A stretch of 64,000 nucleotides of DNA. It comes from Sarcocystis neurona. Its lineage: Eukaryota; Apicomplexa; Conoidasida; Eucoccidiorida; Sarcocystidae. Positions 49,043-60,286 of this stretch are shown piece after piece; positions within the stretch are counted from its first letter, which is position 1; the number at the start of each line of letters is the position of its first letter. The translations under genes and the position numbers were made by a program. Below the pieces are notes generated by a model. That model was not told the DNA's origin, did not search any database, and saw only the letters and a list, made by a program, of their open reading frames with translations. The stretch covers positions 607,879 through 671,878 of the forward strand of contig KL647323.1 of assembly GCA_000727475.1 (NCBI GenBank). Reading direction: 5' to 3'.

Positions 49043-52000
49043 TACACACATATATATATGTATTTGTGTATGTGCAGCGAGATAGAGGTCGTTTCCAATG
49101 TATTTCTATACACGTGGATATATGGGAATAAAAAAACTACATATATTCATATATGCAGGTAGATATAGGTTTATAGATGTTGTGTGTTGAGGAGTGCCGA
49201 CGTATGTCTCCATAGGCCGCGGAAGAGAGTAGAGATGCATCTGGACGTTGGAAAAGAAGGCGCCACTAAAGAGGAGGCGACGTTTTCTTTTTCTTTTTTC
49301 TTCTTTTTTTCTTTTTCTTGGTTTCCTCACGTGCAGATACGTGTGTCACCAGTTTGCCGCGGATTTGCCGAGGACAAGCTTGCAGGGCAGGGAGAACAGA
49401 GACGGGAAGAGGAGCAGAGAGAGGGCCACGTGGAAGAGACTGCGAGACAGAGCGGGAGAAGTAAAAGAACAGATATGTGTCGACTTTTCGAGAATAGACA
49501 CAGAAGAGAAATGTACTTCGGAAAATTATGTGTGCGTATGTGGACGGAGAGAATAGACGCGGAGACGTGGTGATTGACGTGCTCGATTGTGTGTGGTCGT
49601 CTTTCCTGGCGAAACGCGATCCCCCGCCTCTGTGCCCCTGTCCCCCTGCGCGTATTCGTGCGGGTTTGCTTCCACGGTGGAGGAAAGGGGGTTCTCCTTT
49701 TTTTCTGTCTTTTCTTCTTCTCGCCTTCTGCAGGCGTCCATATACCTGCTCTGTATATGTGTGTGTGTGCGTATGTATTCACACCTGTGGATACGTGTCT
49801 CCGCCTTTCTTTTGCTGCGTGTTTGGCTGTCTGCCTTGGGCTGCTTCCCTACTTTCTTCTCGGTCCCCGCAAACATACACACACGCAGAACTCCCACGCA
49901 GAAGTCCCACATATAAGTGCCACATATAAATCCCACGTTGAAGTCCCAGCGTTTCTCGAACTCTGTGCTCCCTCTCCCGCACACCTTCCATTCTTCACAC
50001 AAACGTCAAGATTCATCTTCAAGGCGAAGTAGACGGCAGATATAAAATGTGTTGTCAAACATATATAGAGCGAGAGAGGGGAAGTGTAGGGGCATAAGGA
50101 ATATATATGTATGTGTAGATGGGTGCCTGGTGCGTAGGACACTACGCGTGTTGTTGGGGGGTATGCCAGGGACGTCGCGCTTCATTTTCACCGTCGGCGG
50201 GGCATGTGGTCCCCGCTGTTTGCAGATATAAACTTCCCTCCTTTCTTTATTCTCGACTTCGCTGTCCTCAGCACAATGTCCTCTACATATACACAAAAAG
50301 GTCCATCTACAAAACTCACAAGAAAAAGTTCATTCACACCTTAATAGGTGTCCTGTACTCCCTAACACATATATACATACATACACGGAGAAATGTATAT
50401 ATATATATATATGTATGAATGTAAGTATAGATGTAAGTGTACATATATACATATACGTAGAAATGTAAGTATACGTACATGTATACATGTATGTATATGT
50501 ACATATGTATATATATACGTATACATGTATACATACATATATATATGTACGCGTAAATGTAAGTGTATATATATATATATATATTTATAGGTGAATTCGT
50601 GCTGATCCCCCTTGGTCTTTGCGACGTGTATAAAGATGTGCGGGTTTGTCGAGAGAAGGACAAAGAGACAAGAAATGAGAAAGGACCGATTATCCGCCCT
50701 CGCCTGAACCTCCTTCCCACCTTCCACGAACACACCCCCCCAAAACCTACACACAGACACATATATGCAGACTTTTTTCGGAGAGCTGCGGCAGGTTGGT
50801 TTCGTTCGGTCTGACGAACTGAGAACAGAGGGAAGACAGCCTGGGCCTCTTCACGAAGAAGAAAAGGCCGAAGGAGACGGCGAAAAAAGGCACTTTTGCG
50901 AGAAGACGAGGGAAGTGAAGACCGCGTCTGGCGGGAGACGGAGACACGGAGAAAAAGGGGGAGACGGCAGCGGCGACTCGGGAGACGGGGGCAGGGAGAC
51001 ACCGGAACCGGAAAAGATGGAAAAGTTTCGAAGAGAGACTCTCACAGATATGCAGAGAGTCCGTCGGAGACATCGAAAGAAGAAAGGAGAAGCAAAAAGA
51101 CAAAAGTGTCGTGCATGTACTTCGATAGAGAGAAAAACCGGAAGGGAAAGGAAAAGAAGCGAAACGGATTGACTGCTGTTGGCAGCCTCCTTCGAGACCG
51201 GCACACACTTCGCTGCCCCAGGCGCAAACATGGCAGGCCAGGGAACACCTCCTCCACACACACATACACACGCACATATATATCCACGAGAATTCCACAA
51301 AAGGAGGTGCTTCTTTTTTGTCACCGGGTGTGAGTGGCAAGCCGAGGAAAATCTCGTTGAGACAGAGATATCCACGTGAAGCGTTCATGACCCGGTAGTC
51401 GCAGGTCCACGCGATCATAGCCCCCCCAGCAAACTGCAGCAGCAAAGAGACGCAACGCGGAGATGAGGAGGAAGTGAAGAAGCGGGAGCACGTGCAGAAC
51501 GAATGCAGGGAACGCAGCGGCTTTCGAGGATAATGCGGGAAGAACGCAGAAAAGCGAAACCGAAGCGGAGGCCAGAGAGTCTCGAAGAAGGGAGACGCAG
51601 AAAAAAGGAGGGAGACGAGACAGAGGAGGCGCGGCAGCTGACGGAGGGAGACGCGGGAGACGGCGGGGGGATCGACCGGGGGGGGGGGACGGGGAGAAAA
51701 CGGCAGCAGCAGTCGGGGAGTCAAAAGGGAGAAGGGAGGGGCGCAGCGAAGAAGACGGAGACGAAAAGGGGGAGACGGAAGAGAAAGGCCAAAAGGCCAA
51801 TGAAGTGGTGGTGGTGACAAAAGTGTGGCCAAATAAAGAGAGGATCGTCTCTTTGTCTCCTTCGCTCGAAAGGCACCTTCACATCTCTTCATACACATGC
51901 TTTAAATATGCGCGCCTACACACATATATATGTATGGGTATATATAGGTATATATATGTAGGTAAAAGTGTTTATATATGTGTTTACATACACATGTATA

Positions 52001-55000
52001 GGTATATATATGTTGGTATAAGTGTTTATATATATATGTTTACATACACATGTATTCACACACGTGCTTGCTTATATACATGTATGAATTGATAGGGAGA
52101 TTTGTATATATACGTATACATATATATGTGTGTATACTTAGACGCACATGCGTGTATATATATATATATATTATATACATACGAATAGGTAGGGAGATGT
52201 GTATATATACGTATATACATGTATATATATATATATACTTAGACGCACATAAATATATATATATTAGATAAATATGTGTATATATGTATATATATGTATA
52301 TATATGAATAGGTAGGGAGATTTGTATATATATATATATATATATACGGAGAGGAAGAGACATACGCGTCTATTTATATATGGATAGGAGCACATTATCT
52401 GTTATATGTGTAGTACTTATGATACTTATAAATATATGGATATGTTCACACAAAGAAAAGACGGGGAAGAGTAAAGCAATTCAGCGTAAGTCACGTCCTG
52501 CAAGTTCAACGTCCGGAGGTTGAGATTCATGTATTTGCAGAGAATGTGAGCGGGGAGAAGAGAAAAGAAAAAAACAGAGAAATACGTATAGAGCCACGAA
52601 AAGGGAAACCAACGCAGATGAAGCCCGTGCATTGAACCTGCGCCTCACCAACACATACATATATAAATCACAGCTACACCTGCGCACGTCTTCAACTGCC
52701 TGTCCTCTTACTCGAAAAATATATATGTATATTAAATACACGTGTGTTCGTATAAACCTGCTGTACCAACTGGTATACACACACATACACATATATATAT
52801 GCATGTGTATCATAGGTATATATCTGTTCGTCTATTAATATTGCAGTAACACGTATACATACATATCTCTCTCTCCCTATATATATATATATATCACAGC
52901 TACATATCTGTCCGGCTACTCCTACTACTACTACTAATACCACGCATACATATATATGAATCGTAGCAACACGTGTGTTCGTGTGTGATACTGCTGTAGT
53001 TGCCTATCTATGTATAGGTAAGAAGTAGGGGTATGGAAATTTTTTGTTGTGAATAGAAGTTGTTTGGCTGTTCCAGTAGATGTGAGGGCCCTTTCAGCGG
53101 CAGATCGCTGCTGTGTGAGTGGAAGCTGCTGCGTGCTGCAGGGGGCAATAATCCTCCACGAATATATGCCTGCGCAGGCCCCCCCCTCTATCTCGCCCTT
53201 TCTCTGTGCCCGCACATGTGGACGTCTGCGCATAAATTCGGGGGCTAAAAAGGCGGCATTAGCCTCCCCCCGGCAGCAGTCTGCAGACTTCCCTGCCTTT
53301 CCTCGGCTACCTGAATTGGCGACACATATATCCCCATGGGAGAGGTGGTGGTGGAGCAGAAGCAAATGCAACCCCGTCTTTGAGAAGGGTCCTTCTCCCT
53401 GCGGAGCCGGCTGGGCAGCAGCAGCTACACAACGTCATCTCAGTCGAAGAACTATTCGAATATAAAGGAGGAGGAATTCTTATATGTATAAGTCTGATGG
53501 TATGATTTCAAGCCGGCACTTTGATAGCTGCTTCGTCTTCTCTTCAAATCACGCGAAAGTCGGATATGTCTGCGCGTCGTCCTCTTCTTTCTACACATAT
53601 ATTTGTGTGTTTGGGTATCCGTAGATGTATACGAGGAGGATATACACACGCTGGATCCCTCCGTTTCTGTTTATCTACACGCACGCACATGTATGCATGC
53701 ATAGGTATCCCTGTGTGTATACGTGGATGTGGAAAATATGTGCGCGCGCTTTTATTCTTCTCTTTCGGTTGCCCCCTCGATATCGCCTTCTCCTTCTCTT
53801 GCGAGGGTCAAGCAAAAATATATTTGTTCTTCCCAGACACGTGGCAGCAGTGCGTCCACCGGCATTTACTCTCCACACAACTGAAAAATTCAAAGTCAGC
53901 CAACCTCTCAAAACGACGTCCCTACACATCTACTCATACATACATATATATATCTAGGCGTACACATACATACATACATAGGTATACATATACATGTATA
54001 TGTGTATATATATGTCTCTGTGTACATATACGTATAGAGGTGTATACACATGTATATATGGGTACATATACATATATGTATATACACCTATATATATGTA
54101 TCTATGCGTACATGTACATATGGAGATGTAAACATATGTATATATGGGTACATATACATGTGCATATATATATATATATATGTATGTATCTATGTGTACA
54201 TATATATGTATAGATGTATACATATGTATATATGGGTACATATACATGTATATATACATATATATGTATCTATGTGTACATATATATGTATAGATGTATA
54301 CATATGTATACGTCTGTACATATATATATATATATATGCTTATATGTGTGTAAAGGGTACAACATTGGTTGATATACACGTGGCAGCCGTCTGCCGCATG
54401 CAACCATGTATATATATGTGCATGTAGAGGGTACAAGATTGACTGATGTATATGTGGCCACCGACGTGGAGGTGCGTAGAGAAGAAGGGAAGGGAAAAGA
54501 CGCAGAAGGAGACGCAGAACAGACGCAACAAAAAGGAGGACGTCTTGAAGAAGTTCGAGGAATTTCTTTAAAAAGTACCAATCGACCCAAATGCACGACT
54601 TCCTGCATATACGCGCGTACATGCATGTGTCATCATCTCTCTTCGTTTCTTCAGAAATATGCAGAGGAACACGTCAACTCTCCCTCTCCCTCTCTTTCTA
54701 CGTATACGCATGAGGACACTTCAACTTTCTCTATCTTTCTATTTATATATATATATAAATATACATATAAATATATAAATAAATATATATATATATATGT
54801 CGGCGCTCTCTCTATCTATCTCCCTCTATGTATATATATATATATATATATACGCATGAGGACACTTCAACTTTCTCTATCTTTATATATATATATGTAT
54901 ATATAAATATATATATATATATGTGTGTCGGCACTCTTTCTCTCTATCTCTCTCTATGTAAATATATGTATGTAATTGCATATATACATATATATATGTA

Positions 55001-55844
55001 TATGGATAGGAACACGTTATGTATCCCTATCTCTCTCATTCTTTCTATTTGTATACATGTATGAATATTCAGAGAACATGTTAATTCTCTTCTCCTTTCC
55101 TTTCTATGTGCATATTTGTAGGTATATGCCTATACGAATATATCTGCGTGGACAAAAATACTTTTACTTGCCCTTTCTCGATATCTTGCCGGTGTCGCGG
55201 CTTTTCCACGTGAAATAGTTATGACTGCATGCGTCACACGCGTGTATTCATGCACGCGGCGGGTACAGCAGAAAAGCTCGTTATTTACACAATACAGACA
55301 GCCTCTACAAATATGTATTTCTCCATATACATATGTATATGTATGTGTACGGATGTGTAGATACATACAAACACATACATATATATACATATATGCATGT
55401 ATATATATATATATTGTATATATAGTTGTATAGACAAGTGCATATATATATATATATGCAGGCGTAGACACAGGTGTAGCTCTCTCTATATGTAGAAACA
55501 GATATATGCCTACATAGGTGTGTGTTCACGTGTAAATATATACATGTATAATAACGTACATATACATATATAAGTATATCGACAGGTTAATTTGGTATAA
55601 TAAACGTAATGTTGTATGAACAGGTGCATATACATATATATATATATGTATATATGTGTATATATATGTAGACAGATGTATAGATAGGTGCATATATCTA
55701 TATATATATATGCTTACAAACGTATAGGCGGTTACTAGCGTATATATCTATCTATATATGTATATGTATATATATGAATATGGAACGGTGCCTCCACAGG
55801 TGCAACGAAATACAGATATACGGCCATACGCATAGGTACAAACA

Positions 55845-55888
<44 letters not shown>

Positions 55889-58800
55889 CGTGTCTACAGG
55901 CGCGCACATATATATATATATGTGTATGCAGGGAGAGAGAGCGTGTAGAGAAATGACCCGTCGCTCTGTCAATTCACGGCTGAAAAAGTCGATTTCGTTA
56001 ATAAAGTAGAAGTATGCGCTGTCCGTCAAGTAGAGAAGATGGGAAGATTCTTTTCACGCCTTTTCACTGGAACAAATTCGTAGCAGTCTGCGTTGTTCTC
56101 TGCTACGTACGCGCATGCTCGTCCACCGGGACGGCGTGCAACCCTTCACAGAAGAACAAGAATATAAGTATATAAATATATTAGTGTACGCATGCGTATT
56201 TATAGATCTACTTATATACCCACTTGTATTGAACATATGAGTATATATTTGCGCCGTGAGCTTTGCTGCAGCCTATGAAGCTCGTTCTCTAATTCTGTAG
56301 ATATTTTGTGACTCTCTTCGCCAGTCTTCCCAGTTGATTGCAAAGAAGTGAAAGAAACGCTCAAAAGTTCATCCTTTCCCTATTCCGTTTCTCTCTATTT
56401 CTCGCCTTTTCCGCTCTCTATACGCACACACATATATGTATATGCTGTTTTCTCTCTCTCGTATACACTTGTACACGTGTATGGAGTTTTCCCTGGTATT
56501 CTGTGTGTACGTGCAGGGGAAGACCTGCTACGGGGGAGAGAGATGCGAAGAGTTACAAAATGGGGATATACGAGAAGGTCAAAAAGCTGAAGTTCCTCTC
56601 CCTTTCCCTTTGTCTCTCCGTTCCCACTAACAAAAGGGGAGAAGTGCCGACGCTTCTCTATCCTGCCTTTCCTTTTTCTTTCTGTATTCCTCCCCCCTCT
56701 TTGTTCAACTACACGCGAAGAAGGGGACTGTTGAAAGTTGCGGATGTTTATCTATTCGCACGCACATATGTGTGTAGGGACAAGAGCAGCACAGAGCCAC
56801 GGCTGAGAGAAGAGCAGCAGTTGTAGTTATATCTGTCTCTTTCTGGTCTACGGTGGACGAAGGCGTGCGAACATTATCGCCTCCACACAGTCAAGAGAGA
56901 GCCCGCTTCAGAAATTTCTTTCTTCAGCAGAACACACGCACGTGTGTACTTGTCTGTCGGACGGCGCTTGCTGAAAAGTATGCATCTGTGGCGACCGCGT
57001 TGTGCGATTCACACATTTGTAGAGAAACGGTTCTTTTCGAAGAGATAAAGAGGGGAAAGGGAAGAAGAAACGGAATGCGGAACACGCAGTGTGGGCGGAC
57101 ATACCGCGTGCCCGTTGACGGCAGCAACGAGCGGCGCTGGGAAGGACAGGAGCCGCCGGAGAACTGAAGAAGTCAAATTGCAGGAAAGGGGGGAACGAAG
57201 CGGTGCGAGGGGAAGAGACACAACAACGAAATCGAGGAGAAGGGAAAATGAAGAGGATGGGGTGGAAAACAGGACAGAACGGAAAAAAGGGAGGTGCAGA
57301 GACGGAGAGGAAGCGGAGAGACGGAAGAAAGCAACGGCATCACAGCTGACCGAGCAGTGCGAGGGAGGAGAAGAAGCAATAAATAAACGAGGGAAAAAAA
57401 TTCAAAGTGCAAATATACGAACACCTCTTTATACAAATCCACAGACGCGTACTCACACGAATTTATATATCTACACGTACACACACGTGGGTCTCTATAT
57501 GTGTATAGATCTATACATACACATATATATATATGTATGGGCACTTACCTGTATGGAGAGAGAGGAAAAGATAAATGTGCATATCTATATATATATATCT
57601 GCGTGTGTATATGTATATGGGCACTTACCTATATATAGATGGAGGAAAAGACAAACGTATGTGTATATATATATATATGTGTCTGTGTATATACATACGG
57701 GCACTTACCTATGTATAGAGAGAGGATAAGATAAACGTATGTATGTATGTATATATATATACATGTGTCTCTGTGTGAATATGTATGTAAATGGGCACTT
57801 ACTTATATGTAGAGAGAGGAAATGATAAACGCATGTATATATATATATATATAGGTGTCTGTGTATACATATATATACACGTATGTATATATATATATAT
57901 ATGTGCTAGCGCCTGTGTAGAGAGATAGACAGAGAGAAGAAAGAAAAAGTTTTGGTCTTTCACGGGTTGTAGAACTTTGCCAGCCGGTATACGCACAGAC
58001 ATCCGCGCAAACGTACACACATGAATTTATATGTATATGTAGGAAAAAGCGTACAGATTTAGATACAAAAGGTTTGCACAGCTGTTGGTGAGCTGACGCA
58101 ATTTTTCATCTCCACTTGTGTGTGTCTCTGTGTGCGCGCAGAGAGCGAGAGGGAGAGATAAGTCAGGACAGATTTGCAAGAGGTTACGATCTGAATGTCC
58201 GCGACCAGGACGTTTTCTTTCTTTTCTTTGTCTACCTCCCTACACAGGTGCTAGCATATATATATATATATATATATATGCATACGTGTATATATATATA
58301 CACAGACACCTATATATATATACATGTATATATACATGCGTTTATCTTTTCCTCTCTCTATATATAGGCAAGTGCCCATATATATATATATATATATACA
58401 TAGGTTTGTTCTTTTCCTCCATCTGTGTCCGCATAGATACAGGCCGCAGCTATATATTATTTATAATGAAGATTGACAGTTGTAAACGTTTTTGAGTCAC
58501 AGATGTATATTTGAATATAAATCTAGATATATTTACATGTCCAAAGCGAGAGAAAGAAAGGAAAAGGCGAAAGTCGGTGTCTCTGTGTCTGCACGTGTTC
58601 TGTGGGAGAAAAGAGAGACAGACGCAGAGAAGTGCGTTCGTGAGGTATCTTTCTGTGGGCGAAGAATGTTTATTTCTACTTTTTCGTGAATATATATACT
58701 GGGCCACACGCATCCCTTCTTGCGCATGCAGGTACGTGGCTGCTCGCCAATATTACACATATGTAGAGAGAGAGGAAAAGGACACAGAGAAAATTGTTTC

Positions 58801-60286
58801 CGTTCTCTCTGTTTGGAGTCCGCTTCTCCACTGCGGCCGAGAAAGAAACACCGTCAGCGTCTCGGTGTTTGCGTTTGCACCTACATGTCTGGGATTTGCC
58901 CCATACATCCGTACTTTTAACTTACCTCTGCAGAGTATCAATTTACTCGTTTCGTGTGGACGTTCCCTCCTCGCTATCTACGCAGACATATACGTAAATA
59001 TATTAGTGTGCACATGCGTATACCTGCTGATAGGTAAAGCGGACATATGCCTTTCATGCTCGCTCTAGCGACACACATACACACACTTTGTCTTGTTGCC
59101 ACCTCTCTTCACGTATATAAACACGTCTGCCTTGTAATATTGATATTTGCATATGTTTCGTGTCGATTTCTTGCGTCGTGAACTATCCGCTGTGTTCTGT
59201 AGTGTGGTTCTGCATTCAAAAATTTTTTGAAGAGAAGTGGCGGTGTTTGTTTTGTCTCTGTGGTGGTTATGCGTGACAGAATGAAGTCGCTTTTCAGACG
59301 GGTCTGCTTTCTCTTTTCCCCCCCGCCTAATTCCCTGCCACTTCGAAAGTCGATTTTCTGTGAACTGCGCTTTCCACTTTTAGTGGCGGTTACGTAGGGT
59401 TCACTACCTGGCAACGACATGACGAAGATCCAAGATGTACGAAGAGAAAAGGGGTGTAACTTTTTTTCATAAACATCATCCCGGAGCAAGCTACTTGAGA
59501 CCCGGGGCCCGGTGATGTCCTCAACATATATATATAGATATATAAATACAAATGTACACGCTCATGTTTGTGAGTATTCGCCAGGCGAGAGATGCGTGAG
59601 AAAAGAAGCTGTTGTGGTCGAGGAACAAAATACCAAAAGGTCGGAATTGAAATAAGTTTCTTCTATCCATAAAAGAATAGTTGCAAGTATGGCCGCATAT
59701 ATATTTACATATAAATGCATGTGAAAGTGTATATATGAACATATGCTCATGAACGCACGTAGACCAGCCAGCTAACACTTCTTTGACAGCCTCTTTTTGA
59801 CTAGTTTCCTTCTTCGAGTTTTGTTGGCCTACGACATAGAAAGAGGAGGAGAGATAGGAAAAAGAGAGAACGATCCTTTTGATCACCCCAAGGTGAAAAA
59901 CACTCTCACCTAAAGAGTTTCTCTGTTCTTGTAGGCTTACAAGGAAGACAATTTATTCATAATATACTTGTAGTTAACGGTATGCGTATACATATCAGAA
60001 TGCGCGTATATGCCTTAGTGGCCATTTCTGAAACGCTAACGTACGCCTGTAAATATATTCATATATATATATATATGTCTGCATATATATGTATATGTGT
60101 AGATTTATATGCATGTGGTGGACAAGTCACGAGTCTCTACAGTGGAGGAGGAAGTCCTCATCTCACGTCTGTGAAACTGACGCAGCAGGTTCTTCGAATT
60201 CTGCACGAGCTGCTCCATCTCCAGGCCGTTGCAGAAGTGTTTCCCTTTGCCGTAGACAACGCACGCCGTCGGGCCGCTATGCTGCT
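47016..60286 (-). CDS. Crotonase-fold enoyl-CoA isomerase/hydratase-like protein (plant ECI1 type), 5' end missing
   Basis: Crotonase-fold enzymes act on acyl-CoA; the closest pattern I recall is plant delta3,delta2-enoyl-CoA isomerase (ECI1), used to break down unsaturated fatty acids. Minus-strand exons in order are 60286-60167, 57163-57105, 51433-51325 and 47365-47243, plus a doubtful last exon 47128-47016. Joints are phase 1, 0, 1 and 1, all GT-AG. Exon a reads PTACVVYGKGKHFCNGLE, the first oxyanion-hole strand. Exon b reads SFPAPLVAAVNGHA. Exon c reads AGGAMIAWTCDYRVM, then LCLNEIFLGLPL, with the Glu expected to be catalytic. Exon d reads VVQAKVNRSYWVSTMLSGKR, then WTAAEAAAAKIID. Spacing between motifs matches ECI1 residue for residue across two joints as I remember it. 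The N-terminal strand is not found, and the last exon does not resemble the family's C-terminus. Isomerase versus hydratase, and location, cannot be told. Confidence 0.82.
47390..48620. repeat. 1.2-kb purine-rich (GA) tract on the + strand
   Basis: AGAAGAAGAGGA-type sequence runs with few pyrimidines on the + strand. It lies in the intron just upstream, in transcript order, of the exon encoding SGKRWTAAEAAAAKIID, so it acts as a very long pyrimidine tract before that acceptor. Confidence 0.85.
48346..48407 (+). repeat. Five runs of six or more G, possible G-quadruplex
   Basis: G runs start at 48346, 48356, 48368, 48380 and 48400, separated by AGAC or AGAGAC (the last pair by a longer spacer). 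Four closely spaced runs satisfy the usual quadruplex pattern. The transcribed strand of the isomerase-like gene's intron would carry the matching C runs. Confidence 0.75.
48964..49045. repeat. TA and CA microsatellites in intron
   Basis: A TA run (48965-48985) and a CA run (about 49010-49038) lie in the large intron before the SGKRWTAAEA exon. Confidence 0.9.
51947..52350. repeat. Tandem arrays of TATG-rich units
   Basis: A 54-base unit starting GGTATATATATGT(A/T)GGTA occurs at 51947 and 52001. A longer unit starting GAAT(A/T)G(A/G)TAGGGAGAT and, in two copies, reaching ACTTAGACGCACAT occurs near 52086, 52182 and 52303. Confidence 0.7.
54011..54345. repeat. Tandem array, about 80-88 base period
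   Basis: Units beginning TGTATCTATG(T/C)GTACAT and containing CATATGTATATATGGGTACA start near 54097, 54185 and 54265, with a more diverged copy near 54011. The last two copies are the most alike and are 80 bases apart. Confidence 0.75.
54708..54960. repeat. Two-copy duplication in intron
   Basis: CATGAGGACACTTCAACTTT occurs near 54709 and again near 54855, and both copies are followed by CTCTATCTTT. The accompanying GTCGGCGCTCTCTCTATC and GTCGGCACTCTTTCTCTC phrases repeat about 126 bases apart. Confidence 0.7.
57539..57840. repeat. Four-copy tandem array, 80-base period
   Basis: Units starting GGGCACTTAC begin at 57539, 57619, 57699 and 57793, with spacing 80, 80 and 94. Each continues with a GAGAGAGGAAAAGATAAA-like purine stretch and a TA/TG run. 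Confidence 0.85.
57791..58379. repeat. Imperfect inverted repeat, arms about 165 bases
   Basis: The left arm (about 57791-57955) and the right arm (about 58211-58379) match as reverse complements. Paired blocks include ATGGGCACTT, GAGAGAGGAAA(A/T)GATAAACGC, GGTGTCTGTGTATA, GCTAGC(G/A)CCTGTGTAG and GAAAGAAAA. The spacer is about 255 bases. The left arm is also the fourth unit of the adjacent tandem array. Confidence 0.8.

Larger units (their letters stand above)
47366..51324 (-). other. Isomerase-like gene intron between exons c and d (3959 bases)
   Basis: On the minus strand it begins GTGACA after LPLTP and ends GGGGGACAG. The block 47390-48620 is almost pure purine on the + strand, i.e. a long pyrimidine tract in the transcript. 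TA and CA runs (48966-49040) and TATG repeats (50390-50590) follow. Leu/Ser/Phe-rich frames here come from the pyrimidine tract. Confidence 0.75.
51434..57104 (-). other. Isomerase-like gene intron between exons b and c (5671 bases)
   Basis: On the minus strand it begins GTATGT directly after NGHA and ends in CTGCTGCAG. It is the largest intron here and is dominated by TA/TATG microsatellites and several tandem arrays (51947-52350, 54011-54345, 54708-54960). Between about 52990 and 53950 and between 55960 and 57100 it is less repetitive, but no exon is needed: joining the flanking exons gives NGHA followed by FAGGAM, as the family expects. Confidence 0.78.
57164..60166 (-). other. Isomerase-like gene intron between exons a and b (3003 bases)
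   Basis: On the minus strand it begins GTGAGA after ...LLRQFHR and ends in TTGACTTCTTCAG. It contains an 80-base tandem array, a large inverted repeat (57791-58379) and mixed sequence at 58430-60050 with no recognisable exon. Confidence 0.78.
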
